Assembly (NCBI GenBank): GCA_036274635.1
Contig: DASUFI010000314.1
Span: forward strand, 1-26,700
Length of the DNA stretch: 26,700 nt
From: DASUFI01 sp036274635
GTDB taxonomy: Bacteria > Planctomycetota > B15-G4
Direction: 5' to 3'
Shown: positions 1 through 8,266 of the stretch, piece by piece
Position numbering within the stretch: position 1 is the first letter of the stretch
Layout of the letters: each line of letters begins with the position of its first letter
The notes under the pieces: generated by a model
Database searches by the model: none
Told to the model about the DNA's origin: nothing
What the model saw: only the letters and a program-made list of their open reading frames with translations
Translations under genes and position numbers: made by a program

Positions 1-219
1 CAGCGGCCCGACGTTGGACAACCCGCGCGCCTCGAGCACGCGCCGCGCCAGGCTGCCCTTGAGCACCTGCATGCGCAGCTTGCTCGAGGCCAGCTTGCCG
101 CGGAAGGCATCGGCCTCGGCCACCGTGAGGCCCAGCGGCTGCACGAAGAGGCCGTCGATGGTGCCCGCGAAGAGCCGCTCGTACTCGGCGTGGATGGCGG
201 TGTTGACGATGTTCGGCAT
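1..219 (-). CDS. rplJ: Ribosomal protein uL10 (partial, C-terminus beyond window)
   Basis: The N-terminal 73 codons of ribosomal protein L10, which forms the base of the ribosomal stalk and carries L7/L12 dimers. The protein begins MPNIVNTAIHAEYERLF and contains the L10-like stretch FRGKLASSKLRMQVLKGSL. The ATG at 219-217 is preceded by GGAGGAAAGAGCC, a strong ribosome-binding site. It lies 18 bases downstream of rplA in the same direction, so there is no room between the two for the long L10-binding leader found upstream of rplJ in E. coli. The gene is cut by the window edge and rplL is expected beyond it. The assignment rests on sequence character and on the standard rplK-rplA-rplJ order. 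Confidence 0.9.
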   Translation of the reverse strand, partial: MPNIVNTAIHAEYERLFAGTIDGLFVQPLGLTVAEADAFRGKLASSKLRMQVLKGSLARRVLEARGLSNVGPL

Positions 220-237
220 GGCTCTTTCCTCCCCGGC

Positions 238-927
238 TCAGAGGGCCGGGTCGACGTTGACCCCGGGGCCCATGGTGTTGGCCAGCGACACCTTGCGGAT
301 GAACTGGCCCTTGGTGGCGGCCGGGCGCAGCGCGTTGACCGCGGCCACGAAGGCGCGCACGTTCTCGGCCAGCGCCTGCGGCTCGAAGCTGCGCTTGCCC
401 ACCGGCGCGTGCACCGTGCCGGCGGCGTCCGCGCGGAACTCGACCTTGCCGGCCGCGAACTCGCGCACGGCCTTCTCGACGTCCGCGGTCACGGTGCCCG
501 ACTTGGGCGTGGGCATCTTGCCCTGCGGCCCGAGCACCTTTCCGAGCTTGCCGACCAGGCCCATCATGTCCGGAGCGGCGATGGCCACGTCGAAGTCGGT
601 CCAGCCGTCGGACACCTTCTTCACCAGCTCGTCCGAGCCCACCTCGAGGGCGCCGGCCTTGCGCGCGGCCTCCTGCTTGGCGGGGTCCTTGACGAAGGCG
701 ATGACCTTGCGCGAGCGGCCGGTGCCGTGGGGCAGCGAGACCGCGCCGCGCACCGTCTGCTCGGTCTTCTTGACGTCGATGCCGAGGTTGAGCGCGATCG
801 TGACCGTCTCGTCGAACTTCACCGGCTTCGCCGACTTGAGCACCTTGATGCCGTCGTCGAGGGTGTAGAGGCGCTCCTTGTCGACCAGCTTGCTGTTGGC
901 GACGGTGCGCTTTGCTGCAGTGACCAT
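238..927 (-). CDS. rplA: Ribosomal protein uL1
   Basis: A 229-residue ribosomal protein L1, the usual length. L1 binds 23S rRNA at the mobile L1 stalk and in many bacteria represses its own operon. The L1 signature is clear around residues 118-145 (APDMMGLVGKLGKVLGPQG, then KMPTPKSGTVT). The N-terminus has the expected K-x-Y-x-L-x-D/E-x-I pattern (RLYTLDDGIKVLK). It sits 23 bases downstream of rplK and 18 bases upstream of rplJ, all on the minus strand and certainly cotranscribed. I see no obvious L1-binding mimic in the short spacer in front of rplK, so L1 autoregulation cannot be claimed here. Confidence 0.97.
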   Translation of the reverse strand: MVTAAKRTVANSKLVDKERLYTLDDGIKVLKSAKPVKFDETVTIALNLGIDVKKTEQTVRGAVSLPHGTGRSRKVIAFVKDPAKQEAARKAGALEVGSDELVKKVSDGWTDFDVAIAAPDMMGLVGKLGKVLGPQGKMPTPKSGTVTADVEKAVREFAAGKVEFRADAAGTVHAPVGKRSFEPQALAENVRAFVAAVNALRPAATKGQFIRKVSLANTMGPGVNVDPAL

Positions 928-950
928 GGTGTGCGTGCTTGCCTTTCTGC

Positions 951-1430
951 TCAGCCTTCGATCTTGATGCCCATCGAGCGCGCCGTGCCCTCGACCATGC
1001 GCATGGCGGCCTCGACGTCGCGCGAATTGAGGTCGGGCTTCTTCATCTCCGCGATCTCGCGCACCTGGCTGCGCTTGACCTTGCCCACGTCCTCGCTGGC
1101 GGCCGCACCCTTGACCACGCTGGCCGCTCGCTTGAGCAGCACGGACGCGGGCGGGGTCTTGAGCTTGAAGGTGTAGCTGCGGTCGGAGTAGATCGTGATC
1201 TCGACCGGGATCACGAGGCCCATCTGGGCGCGCGTGGCGTCGTTGTACTCCTTGACGAACTGCCCGATGTTCACGCCGTGCTGGCCGAGCGCGGGCCCCA
1301 CCGGCGGGGCCGGAGTGGCCTGGCCGGCCGGCATCTGGAGCTTGACCAGGGCCTTGACCTCCTTCTTGGGTCCGCCCTTGGCCGGAGCGCCGCCCTTGCC
1401 TCCGGGTGCTGCCTTCGCGGGTGCCGCCAT
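951..1430 (-). CDS. rplK: Ribosomal protein uL11
   Basis: Ribosomal protein L11, part of the GTPase-associated centre of the large subunit and needed for RelA-type stringent signalling. The body is canonical: KLQMPAGQATPAPPVGPALG (the N-domain hinge), GVNIGQFVKEYND, and the C-domain stretch VREIAEMKKPDLN. The protein has 159 residues against about 141 typically. The excess is an Ala/Pro/Gly/Lys-rich N-terminal extension of roughly 20 residues (MAAPAKAAPGGKGG...), probably disordered. It lies 29 bases downstream of nusG, the usual bacterial order. Confidence 0.97.
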   Translation of the reverse strand: MAAPAKAAPGGKGGAPAKGGPKKEVKALVKLQMPAGQATPAPPVGPALGQHGVNIGQFVKEYNDATRAQMGLVIPVEITIYSDRSYTFKLKTPPASVLLKRAASVVKGAAASEDVGKVKRSQVREIAEMKKPDLNSRDVEAAMRMVEGTARSMGIKIEG

Positions 1431-1459
1431 CGTGTGTCCTCAGGTGTTCCGGTCGGGCC

Positions 1460-2026
1460 TCAGGTGGCCTCGACCTGCCAGTATTCGAGCTCGACGGGTG
1501 TCTCGCGGCCGAAGATCGTGACGATGACGCGCACGAGCCCCTTGGCGTCGTTCACTTCGTCGACGACGCCGGTGTAGGACTCGAACGGGCCCTCGTTGAT
1601 CTTCACGCGATCGCCCACCTTGAAGTTGATCTTGAGCGCCGGGCGCTCGTCGGTCTTGCGCATGCCCTGCAGGATGCGCTCCACCTCGTGGCCGTCCATG
1701 GGCACCGGCCGCCGGTCCGCGCCCACGAAGTCGCCGATGCCGGCCGTCTCGCGGATGAGGAACCACACCGGCTCGGGGATGCGGCCCTCGTCGTCGAGGT
1801 GCATCTCCACCATGAGGTAGCCGGGGTAGAGCTTGCGCTGCACCACCTTCTTCTTGCCGCCCTTGATCTCCGAGACCGACTCCGTCGGCACCAGCACGCT
1901 GGGCACCAGCGTCTCGAGGCCGGCGTTCTTGAGCCGCTGCGTGAGCTTCTCGCGCATGCGGTTCTCGAGGTTGCTCGGGACCCGCAGCACGAACCAGCGC
2001 GAAGGCGAGAGGGCGTTCTCGGTCAT
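1460..2026 (-). CDS. nusG: Transcription termination/antitermination factor NusG
   Basis: A 188-residue NusG, the RNA polymerase-bound elongation factor that bridges to Rho or ribosomal protein S10. The N-terminal NGN domain runs from WFVLRVPSNLENRMREKL through YPGYLMVEM and ETAGIGDFVG (about residues 11-110). A C-terminal KOW domain follows (FKVGDRVKINEGPFESYTGVVDEV, about 133-180). The start ATG at 2026-2024 shares one base with the TGA stop of secE (TGATG), so the two are translationally coupled. Longer in-frame starts upstream are rejected because they would run through secE. The secE-nusG-rplK-rplA order is standard. Confidence 0.97.
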   Translation of the reverse strand: MTENALSPSRWFVLRVPSNLENRMREKLTQRLKNAGLETLVPSVLVPTESVSEIKGGKKKVVQRKLYPGYLMVEMHLDDEGRIPEPVWFLIRETAGIGDFVGADRRPVPMDGHEVERILQGMRKTDERPALKINFKVGDRVKINEGPFESYTGVVDEVNDAKGLVRVIVTIFGRETPVELEYWQVEAT

Positions 2027-2472
2027 CAGAACACGTATTGGGTGGCGACGAAGTTCAGGAAGAGGTCCATCCCGGCGAGGACGACGGTGAAGAAGACGAC
2101 CACCAGCAGCACCACGACCGAGGACTTCCAGGTCTCCTCCAGCGTGGGCCAGGTGCACTTGCGCATCTCGGTCTCGCAGTCGATGAGCAGGTCCGCCGTC
2201 TTGGGCCGGTTCAGCAGGCGGTACAGCCCGACGAGCGCGGCGACCGCGAAGACCACCACGATGATCAGCGCGGGCGAGAGCGTCTCGGACACCACCGGCA
2301 GCGGCGAGCCCAGGAGGTCGCGCGCCGGCCAGCCCGGCGAGCCGTCGGCCTGGCGGAACGAGGTGCGCAGCCACAGATACAGCGTGTCGGCGCCGAACAC
2401 GATGAGGCTCGCCACCATGAGGTAGGCGCTCGTCCTCGCGATCGTTCCCTGATCGGGCTTGTACTTCGCCAT
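2026..2472 (-). CDS. secE: Preprotein translocase subunit SecE
   Basis: The SecE subunit of the SecYEG channel in the cytoplasmic membrane. It has 148 residues from the ATG at 2472 (MAKYKPDQGTIARTSAY). Three hydrophobic segments are visible: about 15-36 (SAYLMVASLIVFGADTLYLWL), about 70-90 (LIIVVVFAVAALVGLYRLL), and about 118-142 near the C-terminus. The SecE signature, an amphipathic stretch before the last helix, is present (ETEMRKCTWPTLEETWKSS). It is thus the longer three-helix E. coli-like form and not the minimal one-helix form. A start further upstream would overlap tRNA-Trp and is rejected. It lies between tRNA-Trp and nusG. Confidence 0.94.
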   Translation of the reverse strand: MAKYKPDQGTIARTSAYLMVASLIVFGADTLYLWLRTSFRQADGSPGWPARDLLGSPLPVVSETLSPALIIVVVFAVAALVGLYRLLNRPKTADLLIDCETEMRKCTWPTLEETWKSSVVVLLVVVFFTVVLAGMDLFLNFVATQYVF

Positions 2473-2502
2473 GGCGTCCCGTCGTCGCATCCGCGGAGTG
2501 AT

Positions 2503-2578
2503 TGGCAGGCCAGGAGGGACTCGAACCCACAACCCTCGGTTTTGGAGACCGATGCTCTACCGTTGGAGCTACTGGCCT
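2503..2578 (-). tRNA. tRNA-Trp (anticodon CCA)
   Basis: A 76-base cloverleaf on the minus strand with acceptor stem AGGCCAG/CTGGCCT, D arm TAGCTCCAACGGTAGAGC, anticodon loop centred on CCA, T arm GTGGGTTCGAGTCCC, discriminator G and an encoded 3' CCA. It lies between rpmG and secE, a common bacterial position for tRNA-Trp. It must be excised from the operon transcript. Confidence 0.96.
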
Positions 2579-2602
2579 TCCGTCTGGCAGCCGCCCCGCG
2601 GC

Positions 2603-2764
2603 CTACTTCTTCTTCTCCTTGTGCGGCGTGTGCTTGCGGTCGTAGCGACAGTACTTCTTGAGCTCGAGCTTCCACTGCGCCTTGGGAGCCTTGCGCAGCG
2701 TGTACGTCCGCCGCCCGCACTCCGAGCACTCGAGGAAGATGATGCTTGCCTTGCCCTTGGCCAT
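2603..2764 (-). CDS. rpmG: Ribosomal protein bL33
   Basis: A 53-residue L33 of the large ribosomal subunit (MAKGKASIIFLECSECGRRT...). The body WKLELKKYCRYDRKHTPHKE is typical of the family. The CxxC pair C13/C16 and C39 of the zinc-ribbon type are present. The expected fourth cysteine, three residues after C39, is Asp42, so tetrahedral Cys4 zinc binding looks incomplete. The ATG lies only 5 bases after the tuf stop and has no clear Shine-Dalgarno, suggesting re-initiation after tuf. The tuf-rpmG-tRNA-Trp-secE arrangement supports the call. Confidence 0.95.
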   Translation of the reverse strand: MAKGKASIIFLECSECGRRTYTLRKAPKAQWKLELKKYCRYDRKHTPHKEKKK

Positions 2765-2769
2765 GGTGG

Positions 2770-3969
<1,200 letters not shown>

Positions 3970-4115
3970 GTGGCCTGCTTCTCCTTCACGGGGGCGCACC
4001 GGCCGGTGCGCCGTGTTGGTCCTGGGGGATCAGTCGAGCCGCTGCGCTGCCGGGTCCCGGCCCGCGTCGCGGCGTGTATGCGGTGCTGCTGCGTGTCGCG
4101 GCCGCAGCGGGCCGT

Positions 4116-4190
4116 TGGAGCTGCTGATGGGATTCGAACCCATGACCTCGTCCTTACCAAGGACGTGCTCTACCCCTGAGCCACAGCAGC
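4116..4190 (-). tRNA. tRNA-Thr (anticodon GGT)
   Basis: A 75-base cloverleaf on the minus strand: acceptor GCTGCTG/CAGCAGC, D arm TGGCTCAGGGGTAGAGC, anticodon stem CGTCC/GGACG with loop TTGGTAA, T arm ATGGGTTCGAATCCCAT, discriminator T and an encoded CCA. It reads ACC/ACU. It is the last of the four tRNAs leading into tuf and corresponds in position and anticodon to E. coli thrT. Confidence 0.96.
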
Positions 4191-4231
4191 GGGGCTGTCG
4201 TGCCGCTCTCGGCCCTCGCGCCACCCGCGCG

Positions 4232-4305
4232 TGGAGCGGGTGATGGGAATCGAACCCACGCAACCAGCTTGGAAGGCTGGGGCTCTGCCATTGAGCTACA
4301 CCCGC
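4232..4305 (-). tRNA. tRNA-Gly (anticodon TCC)
   Basis: A 74-base cloverleaf on the minus strand: acceptor GCGGGTG/CACCCGC, D arm TAGCTCAATGGCAGAGC, anticodon stem CCAGC/GCTGG with loop CTTCCAA, T arm GTGGGTTCGATTCCCAT, then T and an encoded CCA. It reads GGA/GGG. It corresponds in order and anticodon to E. coli glyT. Confidence 0.96.
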
Positions 4306-4421
4306 CTCGGTCACGTCCCTGCGCATCCGGTCCTGCTGCGGCCTGATGGTTCCTGCGTCTCTCCTTGTTCGTTGTTGCGGGTGTGTCTGGTGCGAGGGCT
4401 GCTGCGCGTCGGCGCCCGGCT

Positions 4422-4506
4422 TGGTGGGTGGAGCAGGATTCGAACCTGCGTAGGCAAAGCCAATGGATTTACAGTCCATCCCCTTTAACCACTCGGGCAT
4501 CCACCC
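4422..4506 (-). tRNA. tRNA-Tyr (anticodon GTA)
   Basis: An 85-base class II tRNA on the minus strand with a long variable arm: acceptor GGGTGGA/TCCACCC, D arm GCCCGAGTGGTTAAAGGGG, anticodon region GACTGTAAATC, T arm GCAGGTTCGAATCCTGC, discriminator A and an encoded CCA. It corresponds in order and anticodon to E. coli tyrU. Confidence 0.96.
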
Positions 4507-4667
4507 CAACCTGCTGGGTGTCCGGCGTACGGTCTGGTTGCGCGCGGCGGCCTCCTGCGTGAAGTTCGAGGCCCCGAAGATCCGCCGCCCGTTCCGACCC
4601 GGACCACGCCGCGATCAGCACGATCCGCGCGCGCGTCCTGCCAGCCTCCGCCACCCGCCGCTGCCGC

Positions 4668-4742
4668 TGGAGCTAGCGACGGGAGTCGAACCCACAACCG
4701 CCGGTTTACAAAACCGGTGCTCTACCGTTGAGCTACGCTAGC
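4668..4742 (-). tRNA. tRNA-Thr (anticodon TGT)
   Basis: A 75-base cloverleaf on the minus strand: acceptor GCTAGCG/CGCTAGC, D arm TAGCTCAACGGTAGAGC, anticodon stem CCGGT/ACCGG with loop TTTGTAA, T arm GTGGGTTCGACTCCCGT, discriminator T and an encoded CCA. It reads ACA/ACG. It is the promoter-proximal tRNA of the operon, corresponding to E. coli thrU. Confidence 0.96.
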
Positions 4743-4787
4743 GCGACGTCGTGGAACGGGAAGTTTCGCCCTCGGGGAAAAGGGGGG

Positions 4788-4816
4788 ATCGTAACGATGG
4801 CCCTGGGGGGCGTCAA
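4788..4816 (-). promoter_or_regulatory. Promoter of the tRNA-tuf operon, with GC-rich discriminator
   Basis: On the minus strand, TTGACG (4816-4811), 17 bases, then TACGAT (4793-4788): a good sigma70-type -35/-10 pair with ideal spacing. The expected start is about 40 bases before tRNA-Thr(TGT). The -10 is followed at once by CCCCCC, a GC-rich discriminator, which is the usual mark of stringent (ppGpp) control of stable-RNA promoters. Function is inferred. Confidence 0.7.
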
Positions 4817-4855
4817 CAGCCGACGGCCCGCGTCCTCGCAGCCCGATGCCCGGTT

Positions 4856-6007
4856 TCAGCGCTTCCCGAAGACCCGCCGCCGCGCCCGCCGCTGGCCCGC
4901 CAGCGCGCGCTCGATCTCGGCCAGCGAATCGCCGCCCGTCTTCTCCAGCAGGGCGTCCGCGAGCACCAGCGCCACCATGGCCTCCCCCACCACCGAGGCT
5001 GCCGGGACCGACGTGACGTCCGCGCGCTCGTAGAAGGCCTTCGCCGCCCGGCCGCGGGCGAAATCCCACGAGGCCAATGGCCGGGCGAGGGTGGGGATGG
5101 GCTTCATGAAGGCCCGCGCCACCACCGCCTCGCCGTTGCTCAGTCCCGCTTCGACACCCCCGGCCCGGTTGCTGGCGCGCGTCGGGCCGCGCGGGCCCGG
5201 GCGGCCCAGCGCGTCGTGCACCTCGCTGCCCCGGCGCGAGGCCGCGGCCACCCCATCACCCACCTCGGCGGCCTTGACCCCCGGGATGGAGAGCAGCGCC
5301 GCGCCCAGGCGCGCGTCGAGGCGGGTGAACGGCCCGTCCAGCGAGCCCAGCCCCGGCGGCACGCCGAAGGCCACCACCTCGAAGCGGCCACCCAGCGTGT
5401 CGCCGGCCTTGCGCGCCGCGAGGACTTCCTGACGCAGCGCGGCTTCGGCCGAGGCGTCCAGCGTGGCGAAGTCCGAGCGCGCGCGCCGCGTGCGCAGCGC
5501 CGCCGGCCGGGCACGCTCGGCGCGCGGCGCGCAGCTCACGCCGCCGAGCGCGACGACGTGCGCCACGACCTCCACGCCCAGCCGCGCGAGCAGCGTGGCC
5601 GCGACGGCGCCGGCGGCGACGCGCGCCGCGGTCTCGCGGGCCGAGGCGCGCTCGAGCACCGGGCGCATGTCGACGTCCCCGTACTTCTGCGCGCCGGCGA
5701 GGTCGCCATGCCCGGGCCGTGGCACGCTGAAGGCCGGCCGCCGCGCCAGCGAGTCATCGCGGTTCCACACCGCGAGCACCAGCGGCGCGCCCGAGGTGCG
5801 ACCGCGGTACACGCCGGCCAGCACGTCCACGCGGTCGCGCTCGAGGCGCTGGCGCGACGAGCGGCCGAAGCCGCCCTGCCGGCGGCGCAGCATCGCGTCC
5901 ACCGCGGCGGCGTCGAAGGGCAGCCCGGCGGGCAGTCCCGCGAGGCAGGCCAGCATCCCGCGGCCGTGCGACTCGCCGCCCGTCTGGAGCGAGAGCCGCC
6001 TCAGCAT
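4856..6007 (-). CDS. aroC: Chorismate synthase
   Basis: Chorismate synthase, the last shikimate-pathway enzyme. It turns 5-enolpyruvylshikimate-3-phosphate into chorismate using reduced FMN. It has 383 residues, normal for the family. Motifs: GGESHGRGM near the N-terminus, GGFGRSSRQRLERDRVDVLAG, RPGHGDLAGAQKYGDVDMRP with the following ASARETAARVAAG, and NRAGGVEAGLSNGE (usually RSGGIEGGISNGE). The C-terminal ASVVGEAMVALVLADALLEK is typical. The nearby segment ERADVTSVPAAS replaces the usual RHDPCVAPRA, a mild divergence. The ATG at 6007 lies inside the end of the upstream receiver-protein gene (7-base overlap), so translation is probably coupled. The pairing with a receiver protein is unusual. 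Confidence 0.93.
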   Translation of the reverse strand: MLRRLSLQTGGESHGRGMLACLAGLPAGLPFDAAAVDAMLRRRQGGFGRSSRQRLERDRVDVLAGVYRGRTSGAPLVLAVWNRDDSLARRPAFSVPRPGHGDLAGAQKYGDVDMRPVLERASARETAARVAAGAVAATLLARLGVEVVAHVVALGGVSCAPRAERARPAALRTRRARSDFATLDASAEAALRQEVLAARKAGDTLGGRFEVVAFGVPPGLGSLDGPFTRLDARLGAALLSIPGVKAAEVGDGVAAASRRGSEVHDALGRPGPRGPTRASNRAGGVEAGLSNGEAVVARAFMKPIPTLARPLASWDFARGRAAKAFYERADVTSVPAASVVGEAMVALVLADALLEKTGGDSLAEIERALAGQRRARRRVFGKR

Positions 6008-6510
6008 CCGGCGGCCCCGGCCGACGCCGCGCCCGCCGCAGGCGGCCGGCGCACGGACCGGGGCGCGCGCCGGGGCAGCGCGCGCAGCCAGGCCAGCTCG
6101 GGCTCCCAGCGCACGAGGGACCAGCACGGCACCCGCGCCGCCTGGCGGTCCAGCACCGCGCGCACGTCGCGGACCAGGCGCGCGATGTCGAAGGGCTTGC
6201 GCAGCACGCCGCTCACGCCGCCCTCCTCCAGCAGCCGCCGCTCGACGTCCGGCTCGAGGAAGGCGCTCATGACGAGGAAGGGCACGCGGAAGCCGCGCGC
6301 CTCCGCGGCGCGCACCAGCTCGAGGCCCGAGAGGCCGGGCATGGTCATGTCGGTGAGCACCAGGGCCGGCAGCGCGGTGGCGAGACGCGCCAGGGCCTCG
6401 TCGCCGTCCAGCACCACCTCGACGGCGAGGTCCTCGCGCCGCAGCACGGCGGCCACCAGCCGCCCGACCGTCGGGTCATCGTCCACGACGAGCACGCTGC
6501 GACTGGCCAC
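6001..6510 (-). CDS. Single-domain response regulator (REC) with basic C-terminal tail
   Basis: A 169-residue receiver-domain protein starting at GTG 6510, chosen because GGAGG lies 8 bases upstream. The receiver domain fills about residues 1-118: acidic pair in SVLVVDDDP, phospho-acceptor Asp in LVLTDMTMPGLSG, switch Ser in PFLVMSAF and conserved Lys in GVLRKPF. No DNA-binding or enzymatic output domain follows. There is only a tail of about 45 residues rich in Arg, Pro and Ala, ending AAGAASAGAAGC. No histidine kinase is nearby. It overlaps aroC by 7 bases, so it is cotranscribed with it, but a functional link to aromatic biosynthesis is unproven. Its partner and output are unknown. Confidence 0.85.
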   Translation of the reverse strand: MASRSVLVVDDDPTVGRLVAAVLRREDLAVEVVLDGDEALARLATALPALVLTDMTMPGLSGLELVRAAEARGFRVPFLVMSAFLEPDVERRLLEEGGVSGVLRKPFDIARLVRDVRAVLDRQAARVPCWSLVRWEPELAWLRALPRRAPRSVRRPPAAGAASAGAAGC

Positions 6511-6607
6511 CGACGGATCCTCCAGCCGCCCATCTTCCCGCGCCGGCCCCGCGCGTTCCACAGGCTGCGGAGCTACGATCGCAGCCACCCGCCCCGGAGG
6601 CCCCGCC

Positions 6608-7753
6608 GTGCGCTTCGGAACCCTCGCCATCCACGCCGGCCAGCGGCCGGACCCCACCACCGGCGCGATCATGACGCCGATCTACTGCACCTCGACCTAC
6701 GTGCAGGAGTTCCCGGCGGTCACCAAGGACGGCTACGACTACAGCCGCGGCAAGAACCCCACGCGCACCGCGCTGCAGGAGAACCTCGCGGCGCTGGAGG
6801 GCGGGCGTCACGGGCTGTGCTTCAGCAGCGGGCTCTCGGCCATCCACGCGCTGGTGTCGACACTGGCGCCGGGCGACCGCATCGTGTGCGGCGACGACCT
6901 CTACGGCGGCACGTTCCGCCTCTTTCGCCGCGTCTTCGCCAAGTACGGCCTCGTGCTCGACGTGGTCGACGCCAGCAACACCGCGGCGGTGGCGCGCGCG
7001 CTCGAGAAGCCCTGCAAGCTGCTGTGGCTCGAGACGCCCACCAACCCGCTGCTGCGCATCACGGACCTCGCCGCGGTGGCGAAGCTGGGCAGGCAGGCCG
7101 GCGCGCTGGTGGCCTGCGACAACACCTTCGCCTCGCCGTTCCTGCAGCAGCCGCTGTCGCTGGGCGTCGACGTCGTGATGCACAGCGCCACCAAGTACCT
7201 CGGCGGCCACAGCGACCTGGTCATGGGCGCGCTGGTGCTGAACGACGACGCGCTGGCCGAGCAGCTGGGCTTCCTGCAGCTGGCCATCGGCGCGGTGCCG
7301 GGTCCGATGGACTGCTTCCTCGTGCTGCGCGGCACCAAGACGCTGCACCTGCGCATGGAGCGCCACAGCAGCAACGCGCGCAGCGTGGCCACCTTCCTGT
7401 CCGAGCACGAGCGCGTGAAGAAGGTGTACTACCCGGGACTGCCCGCGCACCCCGGCCACGCCGTGGCCAAGCGCCAGATGCGCGACTTCGGCGGCATGCT
7501 CTCCTTCGTGCTGGACGGCAGCGTCGAGGACGGCAAGCGCTTCACCACGCGCACGAAGATCTTCGCGCTGGCCGAGAGCCTCGGCGGCGTGGAGTCGCTC
7601 ATCGAGCACCCGCCGTCGATGACCCACGCCTCGATCCCGGCCGAGCAGCGCCGCGCGGCGGGACTCGATGACGGCCTCATCCGCCTCTCGGTGGGCGTCG
7701 AGGATCCCGACGACCTGATCGAGGACCTCGAGCAGGCCTTCGCGTCGACGTAG
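6608..7753 (+). CDS. Cys/Met-metabolism PLP-dependent enzyme (cystathionine gamma-synthase/lyase type)
   Basis: A 381-residue fold-type I PLP enzyme of the transsulfuration family (MetB/MetC/CGL/MGL). Start GTG 6608 has GGAGG 7 bases upstream. Motifs: DYSRGKNPTRTALQENLAALEGG, FSSGLSAIHAL, the PLP-stacking segment TPTNPLLRITDL, CDNTFASP (Asp171), and HSATKYLGGHSD with the Schiff-base Lys196. The C-terminus has SLGGVESLIEHPPSMTHASIP. This matches cystathionine gamma-synthase, gamma-lyase and related enzymes. The reaction within the family cannot be decided from motifs alone, and no other methionine genes are adjacent. It stands alone on the plus strand, diverging from the receiver-aroC pair. 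Confidence 0.9.
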   Translation: MRFGTLAIHAGQRPDPTTGAIMTPIYCTSTYVQEFPAVTKDGYDYSRGKNPTRTALQENLAALEGGRHGLCFSSGLSAIHALVSTLAPGDRIVCGDDLYGGTFRLFRRVFAKYGLVLDVVDASNTAAVARALEKPCKLLWLETPTNPLLRITDLAAVAKLGRQAGALVACDNTFASPFLQQPLSLGVDVVMHSATKYLGGHSDLVMGALVLNDDALAEQLGFLQLAIGAVPGPMDCFLVLRGTKTLHLRMERHSSNARSVATFLSEHERVKKVYYPGLPAHPGHAVAKRQMRDFGGMLSFVLDGSVEDGKRFTTRTKIFALAESLGGVESLIEHPPSMTHASIPAEQRRAAGLDDGLIRLSVGVEDPDDLIEDLEQAFAST

Positions 7754-7767
7754 CAGCCCGGCTGCTA
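7751..7767. terminator. Perfect inverted repeat carrying the two convergent stop codons
   Basis: TAGCAGC-CCG-GCTGCTA: a 7-bp perfect stem with a 3-base loop. It contains the TAG stop of the PLP-enzyme gene on the plus strand and the TAG stop of the HU gene on the minus strand. It may act as a small bidirectional terminator or 3' end-protecting hairpin. There is no U-tract, so intrinsic termination is weakly supported. Confidence 0.4.
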
Positions 7768-8172
7768 GTCGTCGTCCGTGGGCCGCGGCTGGAAGGGCTT
7801 CTCCAGCGTCACGCACTCACGCATGACGCGCCCGACCTTGAACTTGACCACCTTCTTGGGCGGGACGGCCACCTTCTCCAGCGTGCGCGGGTTCTGCGCG
7901 CGGCGCGCGCGGCGCGACTTGACCTCGAAGACGCCGAAGTCGCGGAACTCCAGCCGATTGCCCGCCGCGAGCTCGCGCACGATCTCGTCGAGGAACATCT
8001 GGATGACGTTCTTCGTGACGACCTTGGTCTCGCCGGTGGCGTCGGCGATGCGGTTGACAAGGTCCTTCTTGGTGATGGTGGCGCTCGCGTCGGCCCCCTC
8101 CGCGGCGCGGGCCCGTGCGGGCAGCGCGCCGCCCGTCCCGGGGCTGCTCTCGTCCATCGACTTGGCCTTCAT
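7765..8172 (-). CDS. HU/IHF-family DNA-binding protein with N- and C-terminal extensions
   Basis: A 135-residue HU/IHF family nucleoid protein. Start ATG 8172 is chosen because GGGAGG lies 7 bases upstream (MKAKSMDESSPG). The HU core begins near residue 35 (ITKKDLVNRIADATGETK) and includes FLDEIVRELAAGNRLEFRDF and FGVFEVKSRRARRAQNPRT, the DNA-clamping arm with the intercalating Pro in NPRT, then VVKFKVGRVMRE. The core is flanked by a disordered Ser/Gly/Ala-rich N-terminal segment of about 34 residues and a C-terminal tail ending PRPTDDD. HU is usually about 90 residues. It has its own promoter upstream. Whether it is homodimeric HU or IHF-like cannot be told. Confidence 0.92.
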   Translation of the reverse strand: MKAKSMDESSPGTGGALPARARAAEGADASATITKKDLVNRIADATGETKVVTKNVIQMFLDEIVRELAAGNRLEFRDFGVFEVKSRRARRAQNPRTLEKVAVPPKKVVKFKVGRVMRECVTLEKPFQPRPTDDD

Positions 8173-8266
8173 CCACGGCCTCCCACGCGCGAGTCCCCCT
8201 CGGGCCCACACGGGCCTCCGCAGCGACGCCGCGACCGGCGGCTCTCGGGACCGCCATCAACGGCCG

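Noticed and set aside
220..237. Search for an L10 autoregulatory leader before rplJ
   Set aside because: The gap to rplA is only 18 bases, too short for that structure.
4751..7753. A 1000-codon plus-strand frame running through the aroC and receiver genes into the PLP-enzyme gene
   Set aside because: Only the last 381 codons have protein-family character. The front part is antisense to aroC and the receiver gene and is Arg/Ala/Pro-rich, as expected of chance frames in very GC-rich DNA. The real start is GTG 6608.
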